Source: Bacillus sp. EB106-08-02-XG196
Lineage (GTDB): Bacteria; Bacillota; Bacilli; Bacillales; Cytobacillaceae
NCBI RefSeq assembly: GCF_013396335.1
Contig: NZ_JABWSY010000004.1
Location: forward strand, 248,001-312,000
Direction: 5' to 3'
DNA: 64,000 bases
Below are positions 27,448 to 39,494 of the stretch, piece after piece. Position 1 is the stretch's first letter; the number at the start of each line of letters is the position of its first letter. The translations under genes and the position numbers were made by a program. A model generated the notes under the pieces. It worked only from the letters and a program-made list of their open reading frames with translations. It had not been told where the DNA came from and made no database searches.

Positions 27448-29099
27448 ACTACACCTTCTCTCTTAATTTTTTCATTAATCTGTTCCCTTTTTTGAAGGTA
27501 CCACTCTTGGTCTTGAGGATATTGTTCAAAGGTTATTTCATAATCCAATCCGTCTTGCAAAAGCGCTAAAACTTGTTCTCTTCCAACGACGCTTTCCAGC
27601 AATTGAAGCGCTCTCAAATCTTGTAGTGCTTCATTCATTACCTCGAGTCTTATCGATTCAATCGGACCATCTTCACCGGGATAAACGAGAAAAGCGTCTC
27701 CGGAAGGGAATGCATAATTGGCATCAGTATTTTTAAATGGATCAATCGCCTTTTTTGAATATTGTGCATACCAAAAATTATATCCCCAATGAAGAAAGCC
27801 AGCGATTTTATATTTATATAGCTGGATACCTAAAACCCGATTACGAAACGATGGCATCGAGAAAAAGCGGTTTGCCACCTTTTTATATTGGGCACAGCAA
27901 TAATAGGTCCAAAGATTTTCTACTCCATTCTCTATAAAGGCATTGATATGATCATTGGATGGAATCGGATTTTTGACAATGCCTTTTTCATAGAAGGTAT
28001 AGTCTGAAAGCGCGTCAATAATTGGAAAATCCTTTAGTAATTCTTGCAGGATTAAACTAGCATTTTTATAAGATTCAACCTGTGTCAGATGCGGCTCATC
28101 CGAAACATGGAAAAAGCATTGATCTTCTAATTGATTCTGGTTAATAAATTCTATCAAACTAGGAATAAATTGCTGCAGAAAACCTCGATATTCTAGACTC
28201 ATTGCATCCGTTTCCCAGCCAAATAATTGTTTCAATTCTCCATTTTCATATCCAACTATTTTCGGCGCATGCTTTGCTCCCCATTGGGTAAAGAGATGAG
28301 AAAACTCAAAATACTTTATCCCTTGTTTTTTACATAAATCAACCCATCTTTTTAGCTTTTCAAATTGGAAAGTGTACGCTTCACCTGACTTTTCTACATC
28401 AACAAGCTGCACAGTCGGCCGCTCTCCCCCGACCTCCGTATCTAAAGGGGGTGTAAAGATTGGTGTAAGAATCATATTCATTCCATGCTTAGCTGCAGTT
28501 CGAACAAATTGCTCAATTCTTCTCCAATGCTCTCCACTAAAAACCTCTACATTATAAAGAGTAGCCAGACAATCCGTATGGAACCATTCAGTATGGATTA
28601 ATTTTTGTTGAGGCAGTTCGGCGGCAATAACCTCTAATTCAAAAATCTCCTTACCAAGGTATTCCCCGTTTTTCTTTTCAAAAATTACTTCAATTGGATG
28701 TCTGCCTGGATTCACATCTCCCTGAGGATCGACAGTAATCCAAATCGCACGCCACTGTTCTGGAAAGGCTATTAAACCCTCTATATCATCAATCGGATAA
28801 AGGGGATCCGGATATAATCCTGGTGTGGATTTAAGAATGAGATCATCATGATCGTGGTAACATGGCAACTCAGATGGAACAAGCCCCACAGAACGGATTG
28901 TAATCTTCTCATTAAAAGCAGAATTTACTTGCACTCTAATGTCTTTTAATAGTGTTTTAGATTTATAGGCAATCTGAAAAGAGTACGCTTCATTTAACAG
29001 CGCTGAACCTTTGTTAATCGCCTTATCTGTCAGTTCTTGATCAGCAAAAACTTTTGTTAAAGAGCTTAAACTTTTTGTTAAAAATTCCCGTTCCACCAA
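27435..29099 (-). CDS. GH123-type / DUF4091 protein, probable beta-N-acetylgalactosaminidase
   Basis: This is a cytoplasmic protein of about 554 residues with no signal peptide. A beta-sandwich N-terminus leads into a TIM-barrel. The adjacent Asp-Glu pair expected for GH123 lies in FFHVSDEPHL near residue 345, and the DUF4091 block (GFLHWGYNFWYA, then MNEALQDLRALQLLE) closes the protein. Characterised GH123 enzymes release beta-linked GalNAc from ganglio-type glycans by substrate-assisted catalysis. The TTG at 29099 (or GTG at 29096) is chosen because GAGGGTGG precedes it. The surrounding sialidase and galactosidase genes fit this activity, but the exact linkage is not proven. Confidence 0.75.
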   Translation of the reverse strand: MVEREFLTKSLSSLTKVFADQELTDKAINKGSALLNEAYSFQIAYKSKTLLKDIRVQVNSAFNEKITIRSVGLVPSELPCYHDHDDLILKSTPGLYPDPLYPIDDIEGLIAFPEQWRAIWITVDPQGDVNPGRHPIEVIFEKKNGEYLGKEIFELEVIAAELPQQKLIHTEWFHTDCLATLYNVEVFSGEHWRRIEQFVRTAAKHGMNMILTPIFTPPLDTEVGGERPTVQLVDVEKSGEAYTFQFEKLKRWVDLCKKQGIKYFEFSHLFTQWGAKHAPKIVGYENGELKQLFGWETDAMSLEYRGFLQQFIPSLIEFINQNQLEDQCFFHVSDEPHLTQVESYKNASLILQELLKDFPIIDALSDYTFYEKGIVKNPIPSNDHINAFIENGVENLWTYYCCAQYKKVANRFFSMPSFRNRVLGIQLYKYKIAGFLHWGYNFWYAQYSKKAIDPFKNTDANYAFPSGDAFLVYPGEDGPIESIRLEVMNEALQDLRALQLLESVVGREQVLALLQDGLDYEITFEQYPQDQEWYLQKREQINEKIKREGVVCQH

Positions 29100-29144
29100 A
29101 TTATTCCACCCTCTCAACCTAATTTACATAAATTATAACACCGC

Positions 29145-29170
29145 AACTTGTTGTGTCAACCCAACAAGTT
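29145..29170. promoter_or_regulatory. Inverted repeat upstream of the GH123 gene
   Basis: Perfect 9-base arms AACTTGTTG and CAACAAGTT are separated by 8 bases and centred about 58 bp upstream of the GH123 start. The symmetry suits a dimeric regulator binding site or an RNA hairpin. No matching second copy was noticed in the window. Confidence 0.35.
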
Positions 29171-29214
29171 AGGCTTTGATACAACTTTCTTAACATTCAC
29201 TCTGTTAGACACAG

Positions 29215-29254
29215 CTGTTGATTGGAGCGAAAAAGCTTTTTCTCCAATCAACAG
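29215..29254 (-). terminator. Long hairpin between the GH2 and GH123 genes
   Basis: Thirteen-base arms CTGTTGATTGGAG / CTCCAATCAACAG enclose an A-run/T-run core. There is no T run immediately after it on the minus strand. It may be a partial terminator or an mRNA processing or stability element that splits the long operon. Confidence 0.4.
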
Positions 29255-29307
29255 AGTTATAAAACCTACTTTAACAAAGTCTATAAGTAGAAAGATTTAT
29301 ATAAAAA

Positions 29308-33320
<4,013 letters not shown>

Positions 33321-33322
33321 TC

Positions 33323-34006
33323 TTAGCGAATTCCCTCCGCAAAAGCTTTTGTGATTAATTGCGGTCTTGAGATTGCGCCACCTACTACTATCGACCAAGC
33401 ACCTAATTCCAGCATTCTGCGTGCTTGCTCTGGTGTTTGGATGCGGCCTTCGGCAATGACTGGGATTGGTAATCGTTGGGAAAGCTGTTCAACTAATTCA
33501 AAATCTGGATCATCTTGTTTTGGACTGTCATTCGTATAGCCGGAAAGGGTCGTAGAGACCATATCTGCACCGCATTCTAGCGCATATTCGGCATCCCTGA
33601 TGGTTGCAATATCCGCCATTACTAACGCATTACTATGTTCATGAATATAGTCGACTAAATCCTTTAAGCTTTCCCCATTTGGACGCTTGCGATAAGTGGC
33701 ATCCAGCGCGATGACATCAGCCTCTACAGCCAATAGTTCCTTTACCTCTTTAAGGGTTGCTGTGATAAAAACCTCACTGTCTGGATAATCACGCTTGACT
33801 AATCCAATGACTGGTAGTCCGGTTTGGCGTTTAATCGCAGCGACATCAACTGCAGAATTGCTTCGAATGACCTTTGCTCCGCCTTCCTTGGCTGCCTGAG
33901 CCATTTTCGCCATGATTTCAGATCCGTGAAGCGGCTCGTGTTCAAGCGCTTGGCAAGATACAATTAAATCTTTGTGTATAGTCGTGAAAAAAGGATGATT
34001 GTTCAT
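33323..34006 (-). CDS. nanE: N-acetylmannosamine-6-phosphate 2-epimerase
   Basis: This is a 227-residue NanE-type TIM barrel that converts ManNAc-6-P to GlcNAc-6-P in sialic acid use. Family blocks are LIVSCQALEHEPLHG near the N-terminus, PVIGLVKRDYPDSEVFITAT with the catalytic lysine, VIALDATYRKRP, and PVIAEGRIQTPEQA with VGGAISRP at the phosphate site. An AAGGAG site precedes the ATG. It lies between nanA and nanK in one operon. Confidence 0.95.
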   Translation of the reverse strand: MNNHPFFTTIHKDLIVSCQALEHEPLHGSEIMAKMAQAAKEGGAKVIRSNSAVDVAAIKRQTGLPVIGLVKRDYPDSEVFITATLKEVKELLAVEADVIALDATYRKRPNGESLKDLVDYIHEHSNALVMADIATIRDAEYALECGADMVSTTLSGYTNDSPKQDDPDFELVEQLSQRLPIPVIAEGRIQTPEQARRMLELGAWSIVVGGAISRPQLITKAFAEGIR

Positions 34007-34044
34007 GTGATGATCTCCTTATCGTTTTATTATTTAAAGTATTT

Positions 34045-34071
34045 TGTCCTTCATAAAGCTTATGAAGGACA
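34045..34071 (-). other. Intergenic hairpin between nanA and nanE
   Basis: Twelve-base arms TGTCCTTCATAA/TTATGAAGGACA with a 3-base loop lie in the 85-bp gap. No T run follows on the minus strand, so it is more likely an mRNA stability or processing element than a terminator. Confidence 0.4.
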
Positions 34072-34091
34072 GGTGTAAAAAGAAGGCGCTA

Positions 34092-35027
34092 TTAAGATAC
34101 TTTTTCCACTTCTTTTGTATAGGTGCTTATCAATTGCTGGATATGATCATTTAACTCTGACAAGGAAGCATGATCCTGCTGAGCTACTGGTAATAAAGGA
34201 AGCCTTGGGGCACCCGTTTCAATATTTCGTAAGGATAAAATATACTTACAAGCACCGTATAAAGATGGATAGCTTAATAGCTTTTTAATCACGCTATTAA
34301 TTTCAAATTGTAATTGCTGTGCCTTTTTGATTTCATTGGCGCGGTACAATTTGTCGAGTGAACAGAATAGTTCCGGCATAACTCCGTATGTTCCGCCAAT
34401 GCCGCCATCTGCACCCATAATCCTGCCGCCTAAGAATTGCTCATCCGGTCCGTTATAAACGAGGAATTCCTTTCCTGCATTCGCTTTAAATTGTTGTAAG
34501 TCAAAAACACTTTCTCCAGACATTTTAATCCCGATTACTTTTTCTTGGGCAGCCATTTTTTGAAATAGAGATTGAGTCAAGTTAAATCCTGTTGTTTGTG
34601 GGATGTTGTAAATAATAAATGGCAAGGAGGTGCTGTCAATCATTTCCTGCCAATGCTTTTCAACCGATTGCTCAGATAAACGGTAATAGATTGCTGGAAC
34701 GGCTGAGATCGCATGGGCACCGCATTTTTCTGCGTGAATGGCTAGCTCCTTGCTTTCTTTTGTAGAGTTTGCCCCGACATGGACGATAATCGTTAGCTCT
34801 CTGCCAACCTCCTCTGTAACAGCTTCTACTACTTTCTTTCTTTCTTCCGCTGTTTGCAGGATCCCCTCACCAGAGCTTCCTCCTACATATAAACCTGTTA
34901 CTCCGCTATTTACATAAGAACGAGCAAGCTTTTTCACTCGTTCCTCACAAACCTCGCCTGCCTCATCATAGGCCGAATACATCGCAACAAATACACCTTT
35001 AAATTGATCTAAATCCCAAGCCTTCAT
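34092..35027 (-). CDS. nanA: N-acetylneuraminate lyase (DapA/NanA family)
   Basis: This is a 311-residue class I aldolase that splits sialic acid into ManNAc and pyruvate. The carboxylate-binding motif GGSSGEG is at residues 49-55, the catalytic tyrosine in FIIYNIP is Tyr140, and the Schiff-base lysine in IGIKMSGES is Lys168. AAAAGGGG precedes the ATG. Among DapA-family proteins the substrate is uncertain from sequence alone, but the adjacent nanE, kinase and sialidase genes make NanA the clear reading. Confidence 0.92.
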   Translation of the reverse strand: MKAWDLDQFKGVFVAMYSAYDEAGEVCEERVKKLARSYVNSGVTGLYVGGSSGEGILQTAEERKKVVEAVTEEVGRELTIIVHVGANSTKESKELAIHAEKCGAHAISAVPAIYYRLSEQSVEKHWQEMIDSTSLPFIIYNIPQTTGFNLTQSLFQKMAAQEKVIGIKMSGESVFDLQQFKANAGKEFLVYNGPDEQFLGGRIMGADGGIGGTYGVMPELFCSLDKLYRANEIKKAQQLQFEINSVIKKLLSYPSLYGACKYILSLRNIETGAPRLPLLPVAQQDHASLSELNDHIQQLISTYTKEVEKVS

Positions 35028-35097
35028 GTTGGTATCCCCTTTTTGGACTTTTTATAGTAAAACTAGTATTTGTACTTCTGAAAATTTATCTATTATT

Positions 35098-36273
35098 CTA
35101 CGAATATATTTGCTCTAAACTTGATTGATTTGGTTTATGTCTTCCTTGCTCAATCTGGACAACTTTCCCTCCTGAGCGAATCGATTCCGTTGCTGCACAG
35201 CCAACGGCTACACTCATACGGCCGGCAAAATGCGTTGTTAAAGGCTGTTTATTATATAAAACTAAATTCACAAAGTCCTGACAGATGCGTGGGTCTGCTC
35301 CGCCATGAGTCCCAGGCATTTTCTTCATTTCATACGTGATATCACTCATTTCCTGCCACGACCCAGATTTTCTCGTTTTTACGTAGATCTTGTCATTCAC
35401 ATCATCATTTTCGAGACGGCCTTTTGTTCCAATAAAGGTATAATTCCGTGAATAGTCAGGTGTAAAATGACATTGCATATAAGAAGCCTTAATACCGCCT
35501 TCTAATTCCATAATCAGCATATTATTATCTTCTACATCAACTTCTTGTCTGAAGGCACACTGTGTTAATGTTTGTAAACTAACATCCGAACAAGTATCTT
35601 TGATTTCGCAATCCGGGCAATGCAGGTCATTCGGCTGATCGCCGCCATAATAATCAAGACTGCCAAATGCAGAGACTTTTGTTGCATAACTGCCTGTCAG
35701 CCAATGAATCACATCAATATCATGAGAGGCCTTTTGTAACAATAATGATGTTGTATTTGCTGCAGTACCGTGCCAATCATGGTAATAATAATAGCCTCCA
35801 AGCCCGACAAAATGTCTGACCCATACAGCTTTAATATCGCCAATGACACCGGAATCAATGATTTCTTTCATGGTTTGGTACATGCTCATATAGCGCATAT
35901 TAAAACCGATCATTAAATGTTTTCCTGATTTTTCTGCTTCATCGATAATTCTGTCGCAGCCCTCAGGGGTAATGGCCAAAGGCTTTTCACAATATACATG
36001 CTTTCCTGCCTGTAATGCTGCTGCTGCATGTTCTTCGTGTAAGTAATCAGGCGATAAAATCGCAACGGCATCGATGTCTGCCCTTTCAAGCAGTTCTTTA
36101 TAATCGGTCGTTACAAATAAATCTTGATCAATCTCATTTTTAAATTTTTCCAGTGCTTTCACAGACACATCTGCTGCGCCAACAACAACTGAATTCCCCT
36201 CAGGGTTATGCCAATATTTCGCAATCGTACTCCTTAAGCCTGTACCAATTACACCGATTCTTAACTGTGTCAT
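35098..36273 (-). CDS. Gfo/Idh/MocA oxidoreductase of the sialic acid operon
   Basis: This is a cytoplasmic dehydrogenase of about 391 residues. It has a Rossmann motif (RIGVIGTGLRS), the YCEKPLAI catalytic lysine block at about 95-100, and the C-terminal substrate fold with the HDIDVIHWL motif. An insert near residue 220 carries four cysteines (CPDCEIKDTC, then C further on) that look able to bind a metal. The ATG at 36273 follows AAGGTGG; a GTG at 36282 is also in frame. Oxidoreductases of this family in Ruminococcus gnavus and E. coli convert 2,7-anhydro-Neu5Ac to Neu5Ac. That role, or oxidation of another released sugar, fits the context. Confidence 0.88.
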   Translation of the reverse strand: MTQLRIGVIGTGLRSTIAKYWHNPEGNSVVVGAADVSVKALEKFKNEIDQDLFVTTDYKELLERADIDAVAILSPDYLHEEHAAAALQAGKHVYCEKPLAITPEGCDRIIDEAEKSGKHLMIGFNMRYMSMYQTMKEIIDSGVIGDIKAVWVRHFVGLGGYYYYHDWHGTAANTTSLLLQKASHDIDVIHWLTGSYATKVSAFGSLDYYGGDQPNDLHCPDCEIKDTCSDVSLQTLTQCAFRQEVDVEDNNMLIMELEGGIKASYMQCHFTPDYSRNYTFIGTKGRLENDDVNDKIYVKTRKSGSWQEMSDITYEMKKMPGTHGGADPRICQDFVNLVLYNKQPLTTHFAGRMSVAVGCAATESIRSGGKVVQIEQGRHKPNQSSLEQIYS

Positions 36274-36369
36274 GATATCCACCTTTTTAGATCAAGTTTT
36301 TATAATAAGCTCTTTTCTTAAACTTTGTTGCTTTTTTGGAACAAAATTTTAATCATTACGAAAACAGCC

Positions 36370-37020
36370 TTATACTAAGCCATTATTTATCTTTTCTAAT
36401 TTTGAAACCTTTTGTTCCAGTCTCGTAAAGGCCGATTTCGCCATCCACATTAGTCCAAACGCCAGTACACTGAAACTAAAAAACGGAATAAGTGCTGGAA
36501 CCAGAACCATCACCATGCAGAAGCCTGCAATAAGCGCAGCCATACTTAGACAATGAAATGGATTTGATATAGCAATGATTAGTGCATACTTAACAACATT
36601 AATCAGTTTGATGTCAAAATGAACATAGACTGGAATAATAAGCAGGGCAGTCATCAAATAAAGGATGCCTACAATCCACACGGCAATGAGTAATACAAGA
36701 TCTATCATTCCCTCTCCCCCTTTGAACAGTTGGAAATAATAATAGAGACTCAAGCCCGTTAACGTGGTAACCCAACCTAGTAAATTGGTCTTTAGAAAGC
36801 CTTTACGGTACATATCCCAGAATGTTCGAAAAATAGGAAACTCCGTTTGTTTATTGAGCCATTTTCGGCAAATAGCAAACATCGAAAAGGTTGCCGGGAA
36901 TATGCCTCCAATAACCAGACCCACAAGACAGAATAATATCCATATTAATTGAAGGACAAAGAACCTCATTATCCATTCCATGATTGTGTTTAACTTCTCC
37001 ATGTAGCCAGCATGAAACAT
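36370..37020 (-). CDS. YesL family membrane protein (DUF624)
   Basis: This is a membrane protein of about 216 residues with five predicted spans. The N-terminal block ending QLIWILFCLVGLVIGGIFPA and the FRTFWDMYRKGFLKTNLLGW motif identify the YesL/DUF624 family. Such genes accompany LplABC-type sugar importers and YesMN regulators in Bacillus and Paenibacillus; their role is unknown. The ATG at 37020 follows AAAGAGGTGGGAAT and avoids a long overlap with the upstream gene. It sits inside the sialic acid operon. Confidence 0.85.
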   Translation of the reverse strand: MFHAGYMEKLNTIMEWIMRFFVLQLIWILFCLVGLVIGGIFPATFSMFAICRKWLNKQTEFPIFRTFWDMYRKGFLKTNLLGWVTTLTGLSLYYYFQLFKGGEGMIDLVLLIAVWIVGILYLMTALLIIPVYVHFDIKLINVVKYALIIAISNPFHCLSMAALIAGFCMVMVLVPALIPFFSFSVLAFGLMWMAKSAFTRLEQKVSKLEKINNGLV

Positions 37021-37045
37021 ATTCCCACCTCTTTTTAGATTTAAA

Positions 37046-38059
37046 TTAACTTGGTACTTCTTTCTTGCTGGTGATTGCTGCATTCGCTTCGATCAACTGT
37101 TGAAAACGATCAGCGATGATTTTATCGCCTTCTCCATTTGGATGCAGCCCATCAGGCAAATATTTTTCAAACTCTTCTCCAAACATTTCAAGTCCGTCTA
37201 TATAATAGACGTTTTGATCACCATGACGCTTTAGCATATCAATGACTTGAACGATTTCAGTTCTCACTTTTTCCAGTGACAACCCAACTTCATTTTCGTT
37301 TTTTTCTCTCTCCCTGTGAAAAATAGGAGAAATCACCACCAGTGGCACATCCTTGTGTACATCACGAATCGTTTGGATAAATCCAATTAATGCAGGCGAA
37401 AAGGTTCTTTCCGATAATGTATTTCCACCTACAATATTGATTCCTGCACATATCGAAATAAAATCAGCCGGCAGATCTCGAATCATTCTAGCTACCATCG
37501 GCTCTAGATGGCAATTTCCGCTATATCCAAGAGATGTAAGATTTAAATCCATCTTATTAGCAGCTAGTGCCGGCCACGTTTGTGAAGGACTATCTGAATA
37601 ATAGCAATGAGTGATAGAACTTCCATACGTGATCCAGCGTAAACGGGAATCTTCGACTAATTCCCACTCTGCTCCTTCATCAATCCAAATTCCTGAAATC
37701 GGGACAGGCAATCTCTGGGATAAATAGATTTCAAACAACTTTGATTGACCAGGAAGGGAATCAAATGAAACCATTGTTTCCCCTGCTGAAAGGTAGACAG
37801 TTTTTACTAGAGTACCGTCAATCAAACAATCCATCTCCATGAATTCCGTTGCTTCTGCAATTTCAATCTTTATGGATTGGGTATTGCTTCGAAGTTTAAT
37901 CCGAACACCTGCCGGCAGCTCCGCTTGACCGCTAATGCCATTGGGAGGGAAAAACTCCTTCTTGTCGAAAGGGATTCTCCAAGGCTTCATATACTCTTTC
38001 GTTATTTCCAATGAAACAGCTCCATGAAAAAACTTTTCAGATAATGGTACCTGCTGCAC
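37046..38059 (-). CDS. SGNH/GDSL hydrolase, probable sialate O-acetylesterase
   Basis: This is an intracellular esterase of about 337 residues. A beta-sandwich N-terminus (about 1-130) precedes an SGNH domain. The serine block is TYGSSITHCY, the glycine block GYSGNCHLEPMV, the third block CAGINIVGGN, and the catalytic Asp/His lie in DGLHPNGEGD. There is no signal peptide. GTG at 38059 is preferred because GGAGGA lies seven bases before it; the ATG at 38065 is too close to that site. The position between sialidase and lyase genes suggests removal of O-acetyl groups from sialic acids. Substrate is inferred. Confidence 0.8.
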   Translation of the reverse strand: MQQVPLSEKFFHGAVSLEITKEYMKPWRIPFDKKEFFPPNGISGQAELPAGVRIKLRSNTQSIKIEIAEATEFMEMDCLIDGTLVKTVYLSAGETMVSFDSLPGQSKLFEIYLSQRLPVPISGIWIDEGAEWELVEDSRLRWITYGSSITHCYYSDSPSQTWPALAANKMDLNLTSLGYSGNCHLEPMVARMIRDLPADFISICAGINIVGGNTLSERTFSPALIGFIQTIRDVHKDVPLVVISPIFHREREKNENEVGLSLEKVRTEIVQVIDMLKRHGDQNVYYIDGLEMFGEEFEKYLPDGLHPNGEGDKIIADRFQQLIEANAAITSKKEVPS

Positions 38060-38083
38060 GTTCATTCCTCCAATTGTACCTAA

Positions 38084-39424
38084 CTATGACTTTAACCAAT
38101 CTAGCGAAAACTTAGCAAACTGAATGTCCATGTTATTCCAATCAGAGTAATCATACACCCGTTCATACAGGACACCAATTTCACCGTTTTTAAGGACCGT
38201 TAAGCAGGAATAACCATAGTAGCCTTCCTCAACAACTTTACTGTATGGCCATGTTTTACCGCCATCTTCACTCAAGCGAACGGTTCCTTTTACTCTCGTT
38301 TTTTCATCAGCAGGATTGGAGAATAAGACCCGTACCTTTCCGTCTCCTAAATCTGGATAAAGGACAACACTTGATTGGCAAATTGGATCAATTAATGTCT
38401 CATCAAACGTTACTTCACCCCATGTTTCGCCGCCATCCGTACTAGTTGTAACAGCGGTTCTTTGCAGCCCATAGTGGTTTCGCAAATAGTATTTCAATTC
38501 ACCTGAAGGTAATTGAATGACTTGGGACTCCGTCAAATATTGTTTTCCTTCTGAAATCGTTTCGGCAGAGAGAACCTCACCATCCAGTTCCCTTCCGTCA
38601 TTTGGCGATTCACCGCGCTGCCACGTAACACCGTGATCATCGCTATAAATACAAGCACAAGACAGAGCTCCCGCTTCATTGGAGAAATAGATTGGGAACA
38701 CTAATCGACCTTTCTTTTCTCCGTGCTTCAGTTGAATACCGCAGCCCGGACCAGATCCAATAAACTTCATCCATTCTTCCTTAACCGAACCATTCAATTC
38801 TTTTGGTTTGGACCAAGTAAGTCCGTCGTCATCACTTTGAATGATTTGTAAAAAGCATGTTCTTGCTTCTAGTAAACTTTCATTCTTGTCAATTCCCTTT
38901 TTAAAATAAATATTTCCTTTAGCTTGACCATCATTGAAAACATAACCATTGTTGTCAACTGTATAACTCGTTACATTGTTTTCTGTATCATAAACGTTTC
39001 CTGATTGGGATAAAAAGTAAACATTTCCTTCGTTATCAAATAATTTTCTGCGTCCATCTGTATCAAAACCAATTCCCGGTTCACTATTCCATAGACCAAT
39101 TCCACCTGGTGAATGGCAATAGATCATAAAGATGGTTCCTGTTTCCTCATCTTGTACAAGTGACGTATCAATTGCGGCAGCTCCGTCTAAACCTTCACCT
39201 GCAAATGCGACTAATTTTTGGACAGGTCCCCACGTCACACCATTGTCGTCACTGCGTCGGATGGAAGCATCGATTTGGTTTGGATTGTCTGTTTGATCGA
39301 CAATTCTGGCATCAATTCCTGCAATAACCGTTCCCTTCGTTGTCGTTATCATTGATGGGATTCGATAAGCCTTTGAACCCGCAAGATTTGGATAAAAAAT
39401 TGCTTCTGCTTGAATCGTTGACAT
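38084..39424 (-). CDS. nanH: Exo-alpha-sialidase, glycoside hydrolase family 33
   Basis: This is a 446-residue neuraminidase that removes terminal sialic acids. The arginine of the RIP motif is in KAYRIPSMI (Arg21). Five Asp boxes mark the propeller blades: SDDNGVTW, SDDDGLTW, SDDHGVTW, STDGGETW and SEDGGKTW. There is no signal peptide, membrane span or lectin domain, so the enzyme should be cytoplasmic, unlike most bacterial sialidases. That implies that sialylated oligosaccharides are imported before cleavage. The gene follows the second binding-protein gene after a strong hairpin. Hydrolytic and intramolecular-trans activities cannot be told apart here. Confidence 0.92.
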   Translation of the reverse strand: MSTIQAEAIFYPNLAGSKAYRIPSMITTTKGTVIAGIDARIVDQTDNPNQIDASIRRSDDNGVTWGPVQKLVAFAGEGLDGAAAIDTSLVQDEETGTIFMIYCHSPGGIGLWNSEPGIGFDTDGRRKLFDNEGNVYFLSQSGNVYDTENNVTSYTVDNNGYVFNDGQAKGNIYFKKGIDKNESLLEARTCFLQIIQSDDDGLTWSKPKELNGSVKEEWMKFIGSGPGCGIQLKHGEKKGRLVFPIYFSNEAGALSCACIYSDDHGVTWQRGESPNDGRELDGEVLSAETISEGKQYLTESQVIQLPSGELKYYLRNHYGLQRTAVTTSTDGGETWGEVTFDETLIDPICQSSVVLYPDLGDGKVRVLFSNPADEKTRVKGTVRLSEDGGKTWPYSKVVEEGYYGYSCLTVLKNGEIGVLYERVYDYSDWNNMDIQFAKFSLDWLKS

Positions 39425-39452
39425 ATTTATTCCCTCCTAATCATGTAATTCC

Positions 39453-39488
39453 AAATAAATGTGGGTACCATAGCACCCACATTTATTT
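39453..39488 (-). terminator. Strong hairpin after the second binding-protein gene
   Basis: Fourteen-base perfect arms AAATAAATGTGGGT/ACCCACATTTATTT enclose an 8-base loop, between the binding-protein stop and the sialidase start. It probably attenuates transcription so that the transporter is made in excess of the enzymes. It would terminate fully only if the U-rich arm suffices. Confidence 0.6.
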
Positions 39489-39494
39489 TTTTTA

